A stretch of DNA of 64,000 bases, from the NCBI GenBank assembly GCA_028277605.1, contig JANQFZ010000049.1, positions 27,049 to 91,048 on the forward strand, written 5' to 3'. Position numbers and translations under genes: made by a program. Source of the stretch: Vallitaleaceae bacterium (GTDB lineage Bacteria > Bacillota > Clostridia > Lachnospirales > Vallitaleaceae). Within the stretch, counting starts at the first letter, position 1; each line of letters begins with the position of its first letter. The notes under the pieces are model-generated. The model did no database searches. It was given only the letters and a program-made list of their open reading frames with translations, and was not told where the DNA came from. This document shows positions 36,948 to 45,480 of this stretch, piece after piece.

Positions 36948-37661
36948 GTGCTTGTAGTTAAGGATTTAAATACGCACTATGGCAATATACATGCTCTAAA
37001 AGGAATTGATCTCGAAGTTAAAGAAGGCGAAATTGTAAGCTTGATTGGGAGTAATGGGGCGGGCAAAAGCACTACCTTATTAACCATAACAGGACTTTTG
37101 AAGGCGACTCGTGGACAAGTTTCTTTTAAAGGAAAAGATATAACACATGCCTCTTCTTCTGATATTGTTCATATGGGGTTAAGCCTTGCACCTGAAGGAC
37201 GTGAAGTATTTCCTGCCTTAACAGTTCAAGAAAACCTGCAGTTGGGGGCTTATACCAAGAAAGATAAGGCATCTATTAAAGAGTCCTACGATAGAGTTTA
37301 TGATTTGTTTCCAAGATTATATGAAAGGAAAAAGCAGACGGCAGGAACGATGTCTGGAGGCGAGCAGCAAATGCTGGCGATTGGAAGGGCATTAATGACA
37401 GAGCCTAAGTTATTAATGCTAGATGAGCCTTCACTTGGTCTAGCACCAAATCTAGTTTTGCTCATATTTGATATGATTCAAACCATAAACAAGCAAGGAA
37501 CAACGGTTTTATTAGTTGAGCAAAATGCCAATATGGCGCTATCTATCTCTAATCGAGGGTATGTGTTAGAAATTGGTAAAGTGACCCTTTCAGATGAAGC
37601 TAAGGCTTTGAGTGAGAATGATAAAGTCAGAAAAGCCTATTTAGGAAATATTGATCATTAG
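36948..37661 (+). CDS. livF: Branched-chain amino-acid-type ABC ATPase LivF
   Basis: A 237-residue ATPase. Walker A is GSNGAGKST, the signature is MSGGEQQMLAIGRAL, Walker B is LLMLDEPSLGLAP, and LLVEQNANMAL carries the family's Gln-Asn switch. The GTG start follows GGAGTGA. It lies 2 nt after livG. No clear terminator follows, so transcription may continue into the next gene 129 nt away. Confidence 0.95.
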   Translation: MLVVKDLNTHYGNIHALKGIDLEVKEGEIVSLIGSNGAGKSTTLLTITGLLKATRGQVSFKGKDITHASSSDIVHMGLSLAPEGREVFPALTVQENLQLGAYTKKDKASIKESYDRVYDLFPRLYERKKQTAGTMSGGEQQMLAIGRALMTEPKLLMLDEPSLGLAPNLVLLIFDMIQTINKQGTTVLLVEQNANMALSISNRGYVLEIGKVTLSDEAKALSENDKVRKAYLGNIDH

Positions 37662-37790
37662 AATAAATCTATCAACTCTAAATGAGCAAGTATTAAGAAT
37701 AGAAGCTTACACTTTTTCACAATAGTAAGGTTATCTAACATGATGGCTACTCATTAAGAGTTAAAAATAAAAAATACGGAGGTATGGATA

Positions 37791-38267
37791 ATGGACAATG
37801 AAAAAAAATACACACAACAAGAGTTAACGGATGCATTTAGAAGTGCTATTGAGGACAGAGCTAAATGGTTTTATCTCCTTTCTAAGTATACCAAAGAAGG
37901 ATTTGATGAAGTAGCAGAACAAGCGATTACAGAGTTTGGAATAGCAAAAGGAAAGGCATTAGGAGATTGTAAAACAGCAAAGGATTTTGCAAACGGCATA
38001 TTATCAGGTCATCCTAATAAGGCTTTTGATATGGAGCCTGTTAAGTTAGATGATGATAAATGTGTTATTAAGTTCCATCATTGCCCATTAGTAGAAGCTT
38101 GGAAAAAGCTTGGATGCTCTAAGGAAGAGGTTGAACATTTGTGTGATTTAGCCTGTTATGGAGATTATGGTATGGTGAGTATTTTTGAAAACTTAAGTCT
38201 AGAGTGGAAACAACTGCTCTCAAAAGGTGCAAAATGCTGTGAAATGTGTATTTCAAGAAAAAAGTAG
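37791..38267 (+). CDS. L-2-amino-thiazoline-4-carboxylic acid hydrolase family protein
   Basis: A 158-residue protein that I recognise as the ATC-hydrolase family (Pfam PF14196). Blocks are KGKALGDCKTAKDFANGIL, IKFHHCPLVEAWKKLG, LCDLACYGDYGMVS and a cysteine-rich end, CCEMC. In pseudomonads an ATC hydrolase opens the thiazoline ring on the way to L-cysteine. Most clostridial homologues are untested and may act on other substrates. GGAGGT precedes the ATG. The dhaK gene starts 9 nt after its stop, so the two are in one operon. Its company with a cysteine desulfidase-like gene makes a cysteine-yielding reaction attractive but unproven. Confidence 0.75.
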   Translation: MDNEKKYTQQELTDAFRSAIEDRAKWFYLLSKYTKEGFDEVAEQAITEFGIAKGKALGDCKTAKDFANGILSGHPNKAFDMEPVKLDDDKCVIKFHHCPLVEAWKKLGCSKEEVEHLCDLACYGDYGMVSIFENLSLEWKQLLSKGAKCCEMCISRKK

Positions 38268-38276
38268 GTGAATGAC

Positions 38277-39263
38277 ATGAAAAAACTAATCAACCATCCA
38301 GATGAAGTCGTCAGTGACATGTTACAAGGTTTTGTAAGTGCAAACCCACAGTTGGAATATTTCAAAGAGGTTGAAGTAATAGCTAAGAAAATTAAAGAAA
38401 AGAAGGTGGGACTTGTCTCTGGTGGTGGCAGTGGTCATGAACCTGCTCATGCTGGATATGTAGGAAAAGGTATGTTGGATGCAGCAGTTGCTGGTAATGT
38501 CTTTGCTTCACCATCTCCTGATAGAATTATTAAAGGTATAGAAGAAGCTCATATGGGCGAAGGTGTTTTGCTTATTATTAAAAATTATTCTGGTGACATT
38601 ATGAATTTTGGTATGGCAAAGGATCTAGCTGAATTAGATGGTATCGAGGTTGACTATGTAGTAGTTAAAGATGATGTAGCGGTTAAGGACAGTACTTATT
38701 CTACTGGTAGAAGAGGTGTTGCTGGCACAGTTTTAGTACATAAAATTGCTGGAGCCAAAGCAGATGAGGGCGCTAGTCTTAAAGAAGTAAAAAGAGCAGC
38801 AGAAAAAGCGATTCAAAATGTAAGAACCATGGGAATGGCTATGTCTTCTTGTATTATACCAAGCGTAGGTCAACCGGGTTTTGAACTAGGTGAATATGAA
38901 ATAGAAATAGGTATGGGTATTCATGGTGAACCAGGTGTTGAAAAAACAACCATCAAGAGTGCAAAAGATATTGCGCAATCCTTATGTAACAAGATTTTAG
39001 AGGATTATGACTACAGCAATAGTGAGGTTGCCGTTTTGGTGAATGGTCTTGGATCTACACCGCTTATGGAGCTCTATATTTTAAACTATGAAGTTGCTAA
39101 GCTGTTAAAAGAAAAGAATATAACCATTCATAGGACATTTGTTGGCAATTATATGACATCGCTTGAAATGTCAGGCTGTTCCATATCTTTGCTGAAACTG
39201 GATGACGAGTTAAAAGGGCTGTTAGATGCACCTTGTCAAACACCAGCCTTAACCATAACATAG
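38277..39263 (+). CDS. dhaK: Dihydroxyacetone kinase subunit DhaK
   Basis: A 328-residue DhaK-type protein that binds dihydroxyacetone or a related ketose covalently through a histidine. I chose the ATG after TAGGTGA at 5 nt (start MKKLINHPDEVVSDML). GLVSGGGSGHEPAHAGYVGKGMLDAAVAGNVF is the phosphate/substrate signature (quoted in two parts: GLVSGGGSGHEP and AHAGYVGKGM). The hemiaminal histidine is H216 in GMGIHGEPG. DhaL is encoded downstream, but no PTS-type DhaM is present in this window, so the phosphate donor is unknown. The real substrate may not be dihydroxyacetone. Confidence 0.92.
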   Translation: MKKLINHPDEVVSDMLQGFVSANPQLEYFKEVEVIAKKIKEKKVGLVSGGGSGHEPAHAGYVGKGMLDAAVAGNVFASPSPDRIIKGIEEAHMGEGVLLIIKNYSGDIMNFGMAKDLAELDGIEVDYVVVKDDVAVKDSTYSTGRRGVAGTVLVHKIAGAKADEGASLKEVKRAAEKAIQNVRTMGMAMSSCIIPSVGQPGFELGEYEIEIGMGIHGEPGVEKTTIKSAKDIAQSLCNKILEDYDYSNSEVAVLVNGLGSTPLMELYILNYEVAKLLKEKNITIHRTFVGNYMTSLEMSGCSISLLKLDDELKGLLDAPCQTPALTIT

Positions 39264-39278
39264 GTATAAATAATAAAT

Positions 39279-39307
39279 GCTGTCATGTTGAATAGAGACA
39301 TGACAGC
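39279..39307 (+). terminator. Hairpin between dhaK and dhaL
   Basis: A 10-bp perfect stem (GCTGTCATGT / ACATGACAGC, 9-nt loop) followed by GTATTTTAAAA. The T run is weak. Partial termination or mRNA processing that sets the DhaK:DhaL ratio is likely. Confidence 0.5.
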
Positions 39308-39333
39308 GTATTTTAAAAGAATAGGTGATAACA

Positions 39334-39978
39334 ATGGCTGTTAAAATAACTGTTAAGGATTATATGACGTATATTGAGCTGGTTACTCAGAAAATACAAG
39401 AAAATAAAGTATACATTTCAGAATTGGATGCTATAACTGGTGATGGCGATCATTGGGCAAATATGAATATGGGGTTTGGAAAGCTGGTGGAAAATAAAAC
39501 GCTACTTGAAGGTATGACATTCAATGAAATGTTTAAAAAAATAGGTCAGCTGATTATGTCTACCGTTGGCGGATCTTCAGGTGTGCTCTATGGCAGTGCT
39601 TATCTAAGAGCTTCAAAAGTAATCGGAGAAAATCAAGTAATCGATTTAGAACTGTTAAGTCAAATACTAGAGGCTAAGTTAGTTGCTATTATGGAACGAG
39701 GGAATGCTAAGCCGGGATTTAAAACAATGATAGACGCTCTCCACCCTGCTGTTCTCAATTTGCAAAATGCACTAAAAGAAGAGAAGAGTGATTATGATGC
39801 TTTACAGGAGTTAAAGATAGGTGCTATAGAAGGAATGAACCAAACAAGGGATATGGAAGCCGTAAAAGGGAGGGCATGTTATCAAGCTAATAAAGGTGTA
39901 GGACACCTTGATCCAGGTGCTGTGACAATGTGTTATCAACTCGAGGTATTGGTTGACTTTTTATGTTCTAGGATGTAA
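39334..39978 (+). CDS. dhaL: Dihydroxyacetone kinase subunit DhaL
   Basis: A 214-residue nucleotide-binding subunit. The ADP-Mg ligands fall at D32, D37 and D39 in LDAITGDGDH, matching the 5- and 2-residue spacing of E. coli DhaL. The usual DGDHG has W at the fifth place here. GGSSGVLYGSAYLRA and KGRACYQANKGVGHLDPGA are conserved. The ATG lies 5 nt after AGGTGA. The closest use is phosphorylation of the ketose held by DhaK, with ADP either kept as a coenzyme (PTS type) or exchanged with ATP; the sequence does not decide. Confidence 0.92.
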   Translation: MAVKITVKDYMTYIELVTQKIQENKVYISELDAITGDGDHWANMNMGFGKLVENKTLLEGMTFNEMFKKIGQLIMSTVGGSSGVLYGSAYLRASKVIGENQVIDLELLSQILEAKLVAIMERGNAKPGFKTMIDALHPAVLNLQNALKEEKSDYDALQELKIGAIEGMNQTRDMEAVKGRACYQANKGVGHLDPGAVTMCYQLEVLVDFLCSRM

Positions 39979-40016
39979 TATAATTATTAAGAAATAATGC
40001 ATTAAAGGTGATTATT

Positions 40017-41729
40017 ATGAATCTTGTAGAAATAAAAGGGATAGCTACTAAATTTGCTACAACTATTTCTAAAATACTCAATGTAGATGTTATGATAGTG
40101 GATAAAAACTATAATTGGATAGCAAATACCTTTACTGATATCAATCTTGTAACCAGTTATTCTATTATTGGCAGTGTGATGCAAAGTGGCAAAGTGGCAA
40201 TTGTCAATGATAAGAAACAATTTGACATATGCAAGAACTGTCCAGATGTGGAGTCCTGTGTTATTAATGGTTTTATTGGTGTTCCCATTTTCTATGATAA
40301 TAAGGTCATCGGTGTTATTTCGCTTTTGATTTTAAGAAATAATAAAAGCAAGGTATTTGACAATCTTGATGTATCCGTAGATTTTTTAGAACGCATGTCG
40401 GATTTGCTCAGTTCTAAGCTTAAAAACATTGATAATAACAAGAAACTGAATATCATTAATAAAGAGCGAGAAATTATAATTGATATGATTGATGATGCCC
40501 TTGTTTTTGTTAACAACGTGGGAGAAGTCATCTATTATAACAATAAATTTGAAAAATACTTTGAAATTGATAAAAAGATTATTAAAAAAGATATACGCCA
40601 TATTTTAGAGCATTCAATCATTAAACAGATTATAGAATTGAGAAAAGAAATTTCATATAAAATGTTCTATTATGAGATGAGAAACATACGGTTTTATGGT
40701 TTTTTATCCTATCGCAACATTATCATTAATGGTGTTGATTATGGTGGACTATTTACTTTTAAAAGCGCTAGAAGTGTTTCTAGTACTTTAAATAAAACTA
40801 TAGATAATAAGACTAAAATTACATTTGGAGACATACTGGATAAGGATCCTTTTATGATTCAACTAATGGATACCATCAAGCATCTAGCGGTTAATGATGA
40901 GAGTCTATTGATTAATGGTAAGAAGGGACTTGGTAAATCTATTTTAGCAAGAGCAATACATAATTTTTCAGATCGATCGAAGCAATACTTTGCTCTTATC
41001 GATTGCGATAACATACCATCCAACCTATTGGAAAACGAAATATTTGGAAACAGTACTATCGGACTGAATGAAAGTCCTTGTATTGGTAAAATAAGAGTGG
41101 CTGACAAAGGTACGGTTTACTTTAGAAATATCTCAGAAATGCCTATGAATATTCAAAAACGTCTGGTTGAGGTAATGAAGACAAGAGAAATTAAACAAAG
41201 CTCTTATAATGGCTTTAGTGTAAATACTAGGATGATTTTTGATACCACTGAGGATTTATATCCTCTGGCTAAAAAAGGCTTATTCAATGAGGAACTGTAT
41301 TACCGAATAACTAAAAATGTGATTACTATTCCATCTCTTGTAGAAAGAAGAGAAGATATAAAAGTTATTGTTAATTACATGATTAAGAAGTATCAAAAAA
41401 AGTATTTAAAGCAAGACGTTACACTCAGTGAAGAAGTAGTAAATAAAATGGTTCTTTATCATTGGCCCAATAATATTAAAGAGATTGAGAAAACCATCGA
41501 GTTAATCATCTATAATGCTAAAAAGAATCTCATATCACTAGAGGATGTTTATCATTATGATTTCATCTCTAATAAAGTAGAAAGAGTCATAACTCTAGAG
41601 GAGCTTGAAAAAGAAACGATTCAGAGGATGTTAACTCGATATGAAAATAAGGATCACATAGCAGAATTGTTAGGCATAGGACGTGCCACCTTGTATAGAA
41701 AATTAAATAAGTATCGACTAAATGGATGA
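40017..41729 (+). CDS. DhaR-like regulator with degenerate AAA+ domain
   Basis: A 570-residue GAF/PAS-AAA+-Fis regulator. The N-terminal GAF-like sensor holds C72-x2-C75-x5-C81 (CKNCPDVESC). A PAS-like segment follows at about 150-240. Walker A (GKKGLGKS, about 301-308) and a Fis-type helix-turn-helix at the end (HIAELLGIGRATLYRKL) are intact. The Walker B acidic pair is replaced by R370-N371 (GTVYFRNISEMP), and the GAFTGA loop is missing between EIFG and KIRVADKG. ATP-driven opening of sigma-54 promoters is therefore not expected. E. coli DhaR, which likewise lacks GAFTGA and controls dhaKLM, is the closest model. It lies 38 nt after dhaL. Confidence 0.85.
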   Translation: MNLVEIKGIATKFATTISKILNVDVMIVDKNYNWIANTFTDINLVTSYSIIGSVMQSGKVAIVNDKKQFDICKNCPDVESCVINGFIGVPIFYDNKVIGVISLLILRNNKSKVFDNLDVSVDFLERMSDLLSSKLKNIDNNKKLNIINKEREIIIDMIDDALVFVNNVGEVIYYNNKFEKYFEIDKKIIKKDIRHILEHSIIKQIIELRKEISYKMFYYEMRNIRFYGFLSYRNIIINGVDYGGLFTFKSARSVSSTLNKTIDNKTKITFGDILDKDPFMIQLMDTIKHLAVNDESLLINGKKGLGKSILARAIHNFSDRSKQYFALIDCDNIPSNLLENEIFGNSTIGLNESPCIGKIRVADKGTVYFRNISEMPMNIQKRLVEVMKTREIKQSSYNGFSVNTRMIFDTTEDLYPLAKKGLFNEELYYRITKNVITIPSLVERREDIKVIVNYMIKKYQKKYLKQDVTLSEEVVNKMVLYHWPNNIKEIEKTIELIIYNAKKNLISLEDVYHYDFISNKVERVITLEELEKETIQRMLTRYENKDHIAELLGIGRATLYRKLNKYRLNG

Positions 41730-41774
41730 TTATTTTAGTCTATCTTCCATTTATGAGTGTTCGATAAACAGTTG

Positions 41775-41818
41775 AGGGTAAATAGTATTGTAAACAACTA
41801 GATGATACTATTTATCCT
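41775..41818 (+). terminator. Hairpin after the regulator gene
   Basis: A 14-bp stem with one G-U pair (AGGGTAAATAGTAT / ATACTATTTATCCT, 16-nt loop) but almost no T run. Probably the 3' end of the locus. Confidence 0.4.
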
Positions 41819-41881
41819 TATGTGCGCTTATATTAGAAATAAAATAAGTTAATGATAATATAAATAATTATGGAGGATGGG

Positions 41882-43201
41882 ATGAGAAAAACAAGTATTA
41901 TAATTGCTCTTGCTTTGTCTATGGTCATTACAGTTGGATATTCAACTACAAATGACAAAGAAATAGATTCGTTAAAAAATAGAATAGCCGTTTTGGAGAC
42001 TGAGATTGAAATAAAAACAAATATAATTAGTGATCTTGAAACTGAACTTATGAGGGCTAATGAAGCTTTGTTAGTAAGTGAACCAAATTATAATAGAATT
42101 TCTATAGAAGAAAAGAATGAGTTCACTTCTTATATTCTTAATAATCCAGTAGATAAGGAGTATTTAAAAGACTATCATGCAATTTTGGATAGTAAAGAAG
42201 TCGTTTTTTCCGACATGTACTATCTTGAACATTCATATAAAAGACTTTGGGAAATTGAGATGGAATATGCCTTTTATAGAATTTATCCACTTGTTGGTGA
42301 AGATGAGTGGGATTACATAGAGATGTCTCAGGATAATTTTGTCAAATGCATTGAAAATATTGAAGACTTTATATATGAAGCATTTACAAAAAATGAATAT
42401 GAAATAGCTGATGATATAACCCAAATCAAGTACTTTAAGAATCTGTACAAAAATAGAACTATAGAGCTATTAGAGTATTTGTATATCCTTGAAGAATGGA
42501 ATAAACCGATGTTTCTGTTTGAAGTTTATTCCGAAGATAAAAGTATTATTGATCAAGCTCTTGCAGAAATTAATGTAATATATTGGCAAGATTTAGAGAC
42601 GCTATTGCCTCTTGAACATAAATTAGCAACTCTAGGACCTGATGGAATTAAAATATTTAAGCTACATGGTTACGAACTTATACATAAAGATGAACGCTAT
42701 TTAAGGAAGTTTAGTGTAGATAGTATTGACATATATGATATGGATAATAATCTAATTCAGTCAATAGAAGTCCCAAATACTCTTGTACCGTCAGGTAGAT
42801 TATTTGATTATGGTTTTAAAATAGATGATTGGAACTTTGATGGTTCCCCTGATATATCACTTTTTGCTATTGAAGGTGGTACAATGAAAAATGCGCCTAC
42901 ATATTTCTGGCTTTGGGATAATGAAGTAGGCATGTTTATATCTAATGAGTTATTGAATGAATACAGTCAAACCTCATACCTATATGTAGATTCAGATGCC
43001 AAAGAGGTGGTTTGTAGTTATTATGCTGAAGGTTATCATAAGACTTACTATTCGTGGCAAGACAGTGATTTGATTCCACTAAGACATGAAGGGCATTCGT
43101 TGGAAAAAGATGACAATGGTGAAATGCTATTATACTATATTAAAGAAATATATGAGGAAGGCGAATGGATAGAGATAGAAAAAACTCTTGCCGAAGAATA
43201 A
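41882..43201 (+). CDS. Secreted XAC2610-like protein
   Basis: A 439-residue protein. I chose the ATG 5 nt after GGAGG, giving MRKTSIIIALALSMVITVGYS, a signal sequence. The expected lipobox cysteine appears as serine (VGYS), so lipid anchoring is doubtful. A short coiled coil (about 25-70) follows. The C-terminal third has DDWNFDGSPDISLFAIEGG and TYFWLWDNEVGMF, the pattern of XAC2610-related/FG-GAP-like domains with a calcium-loop-like DWNFDGSPD. The middle 200 residues are unrecognised. It has no operon partner, and its function is unknown. It opens the accessory stretch. Confidence 0.6.
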   Translation: MRKTSIIIALALSMVITVGYSTTNDKEIDSLKNRIAVLETEIEIKTNIISDLETELMRANEALLVSEPNYNRISIEEKNEFTSYILNNPVDKEYLKDYHAILDSKEVVFSDMYYLEHSYKRLWEIEMEYAFYRIYPLVGEDEWDYIEMSQDNFVKCIENIEDFIYEAFTKNEYEIADDITQIKYFKNLYKNRTIELLEYLYILEEWNKPMFLFEVYSEDKSIIDQALAEINVIYWQDLETLLPLEHKLATLGPDGIKIFKLHGYELIHKDERYLRKFSVDSIDIYDMDNNLIQSIEVPNTLVPSGRLFDYGFKIDDWNFDGSPDISLFAIEGGTMKNAPTYFWLWDNEVGMFISNELLNEYSQTSYLYVDSDAKEVVCSYYAEGYHKTYYSWQDSDLIPLRHEGHSLEKDDNGEMLLYYIKEIYEEGEWIEIEKTLAEE

Positions 43202-43284
43202 GAATATAACTATTTTTGTAGGTTATCGATTTAACTTCTTCTATCCTAATACAAACAAACGTTCTTTTTTTATCCAAGATCTGT

Positions 43285-43290
43285 TATAAT
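43285..43290 (+). promoter_or_regulatory. Extended -10 promoter of the methylase gene
   Basis: TGTTATAAT (TG-n-TATAAT) about 30 nt before the GTG start; the -35 region (TTCTTT) is poor. Confidence 0.5.
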
Positions 43291-43319
43291 GTACTTAGCT
43301 TATTTTTAGGAGGTTCAAA

Positions 43320-44153
43320 GTGAAAGATAAACTTGTAGCACCAGTTGTTAAATGGGTAGGTGGTAAAAGGCAGTTACTACCTGAAATTACAAAATATATA
43401 CCTAAAGATATAGATACTTACTTCGAGCCTTTTATTGGTGGTGGAGCTGTTCTATTTAGTATACAGCCATCAAAAGCAGTTATTAATGATGTTAATAGCG
43501 AGTTAATCAATCTGTATGAGGTTATAAAAAATAATGTAGATGAACTAATTCTAGATCTAAAAAATCATAAGAATGAGGCGGAGCACTTTTATCGTATTAG
43601 AAAAATGGATAGAGATAAAGACAATTATAGTAATCTAACATCTGTTGAGAGAGCTTCTAGAATACACTACTTAAATAAAACCTGTTATAATGGCTTGTTT
43701 CGAGTGAATCGAGCAGGTGAGTTCAATGCTCCTTTTGGAAGGTATAAAAATCCCGATATTATTAATGAATCTAAGTTAAGAGCTGTTAGCCGATATTTTA
43801 ATCATAATAAAATAGTTTTTAAATGTGAGGATTTTGAAAGTGCGTTAAAAAGTATTGGGGAGAATTCATTTGTCTATTTTGATCCGCCCTATGATCCAGT
43901 CAGTGATAGTGCTTCTTTTACAGGATATGCTAGAGCTGGATTTGATAAAGCTGAACAGCAGAGGCTTAAGAATTTATGTGACCAATTAAACCAAAAAGGT
44001 ATCAAGTTTCTACTAAGTAATTCTTCCACTAGCTTTATACTCGATTTGTACAAGTCCTATAACATAGAAATTGTTAGAGCAAGACGTGCTATTAATTCTA
44101 GAGGGGATAAGAGGGGAGAAGTGGATGAAGTGCTAGTGAGAAACTATGACTAA
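43320..44153 (+). CDS. Adenine-specific DNA methyltransferase, Dam/DpnM type
   Basis: A 277-residue D12-class N6-adenine methyltransferase. The N-terminal KWVGGKRQLL (11-20), the AdoMet loop FEPFIGGGAVLF (35-46), YNGLFRVNRAGEFNAPFG and the catalytic DPPY (188-191) are intact, as is the C-terminal SNSSTSFILDLY. It starts with GTG after AGGAGG. Its stop overlaps by 8 nt the start of a restriction endonuclease gene, the usual M-R arrangement. Dam/DpnM relatives modify GATC, but the target here must be tested. It probably remains active even though its partner is interrupted. Confidence 0.93.
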   Translation: MKDKLVAPVVKWVGGKRQLLPEITKYIPKDIDTYFEPFIGGGAVLFSIQPSKAVINDVNSELINLYEVIKNNVDELILDLKNHKNEAEHFYRIRKMDRDKDNYSNLTSVERASRIHYLNKTCYNGLFRVNRAGEFNAPFGRYKNPDIINESKLRAVSRYFNHNKIVFKCEDFESALKSIGENSFVYFDPPYDPVSDSASFTGYARAGFDKAEQQRLKNLCDQLNQKGIKFLLSNSSTSFILDLYKSYNIEIVRARRAINSRGDKRGEVDEVLVRNYD

Positions 44154-45420
44154 GAACGATAAAGCATGGGAAAGCTTATTTCAGACATACTGAATAGTAG
44201 ATAGAGTTGAAGCAGATGGATTTTTTGAGATAACAGCCAATCAGATAAAAGCATATAGGGAACCAAGATTAGCCACAAAATTTGACCATAGAAACCATTT
44301 GCCAGCATTATTTAAAAAGCATCACTTAAATATTCTGCCTATAACCAGAGGGAGTTATGTTATCTCTAGGTTTAATGCATATAAGACCTTTGAAGAGCGT
44401 GATACTAAGATAGAAAAAATATCTTTTCCTGATTACATAGAAAGCATTGATTATAACCATATCACATCTGAGGCAACAGCTTTAAACTGCGCTTATACCA
44501 GCGGCATCATAAAAGATTTTATGGAAGATGAAGCTATTGTACCAGCTGTCAGCGGAAGAATGAGTTCTTTGGCGTTTGATTTTAGAATAGATACCCACTC
44601 ATCTATACAGTCGTTACCGATTAGCGTTGTAAATGCTCAGATTGAAATTGATGGTGGGTATGAAGGCTGTCATAGTTTAGCTCTAATAGAAGCTAAAAAC
44701 AGTTTGTCAGAAGACTTTCTAGTCAGACAAATCTATTATCCTTACAGACTATGGCAGAATAAGATTAACAAAAAAGTAAAACCAGTGTTTATGACGTATA
44801 GTAACGATATATTTTCTTTGTATGAATACGAATTTCAAGATCCGATGAATTACAATAGCTTAATTTTAATCAAACAAAAAAACTATAGTATTCAACGGGA
44901 AGATATAACCTTAGAAGATATCATAAAAATAATGAATACTATAAACATAGTTAATGAGCCAGAAGGCATACCTGCACCTCAAGCGGATAGTTTTCCAAGA
45001 ATTATTAATCTCTGTGAACTATTAGGCATGGAAGAAAGAACAAAAGAGTTTATCTATACGAACTATGATTTTGATCCAAGGCAATCGGATTACTATACCA
45101 ACGCTGGCAGGTATTTAGGGCTGATAGATAAAAAAAGTGAGAATAGAAAACCTATCTACATCTTAACCAAGTATGGAAGAAAAATACTAAAACAAAAATA
45201 TAGAGCAAGGCAGCTAAGCTTTATTCAACTAATCCTCCAGCACAAAGGATTCTATGATACATTAAAGCTATGTTTAGAATGTAAACAAATGCCATCCAAA
45301 GATGCAATTATTTCTATCATGATTAAATCTCACATGAATATTCAAGGAACCAGTACCCTTGAAAGAAGAGCTTCTACAGTTACTGGTTGGATAAACTGGA
45401 TACTTAGCTTATGTCAATAA
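44146..45420 (+). pseudogene. Type II restriction endonuclease gene interrupted by in-frame TGA
   Basis: The frame begins at an ATG overlapping the methylase stop (MTKNDKAWESLFQTY), hits TGA at codon 16 (44191-44193), then continues open for 408 codons in the same phase. The text around the stop reads continuously into VDRVEADGFFEITANQ and REPRLATKFDHRNHLP, the N-terminal pattern of a restriction enzyme family found beside Dam-type methylases. A nuclease core is visible: E167-I-D169-GG, then ALIEAKN with E182-x-K184, a PD-(D/E)xK arrangement. No alternative start with a ribosome binding site follows the TGA before about codon 126. The protein is probably not made unless the stop is read through. 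Confidence 0.75.
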
Positions 45421-45480
45421 ATCTTTCTATTAGTTCCTTTCTAATTTTAAATTCGGTTACAAAATTACTTATGTAGAAAA

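Noticed and set aside
44191..44193. Selenocysteine or readthrough codon in the restriction gene
   Set aside because: The homologous position is not a cysteine-type site as far as I recall, and no SECIS-like hairpin or Sec-tRNA genes are seen nearby. A plain nonsense mutation is simpler.
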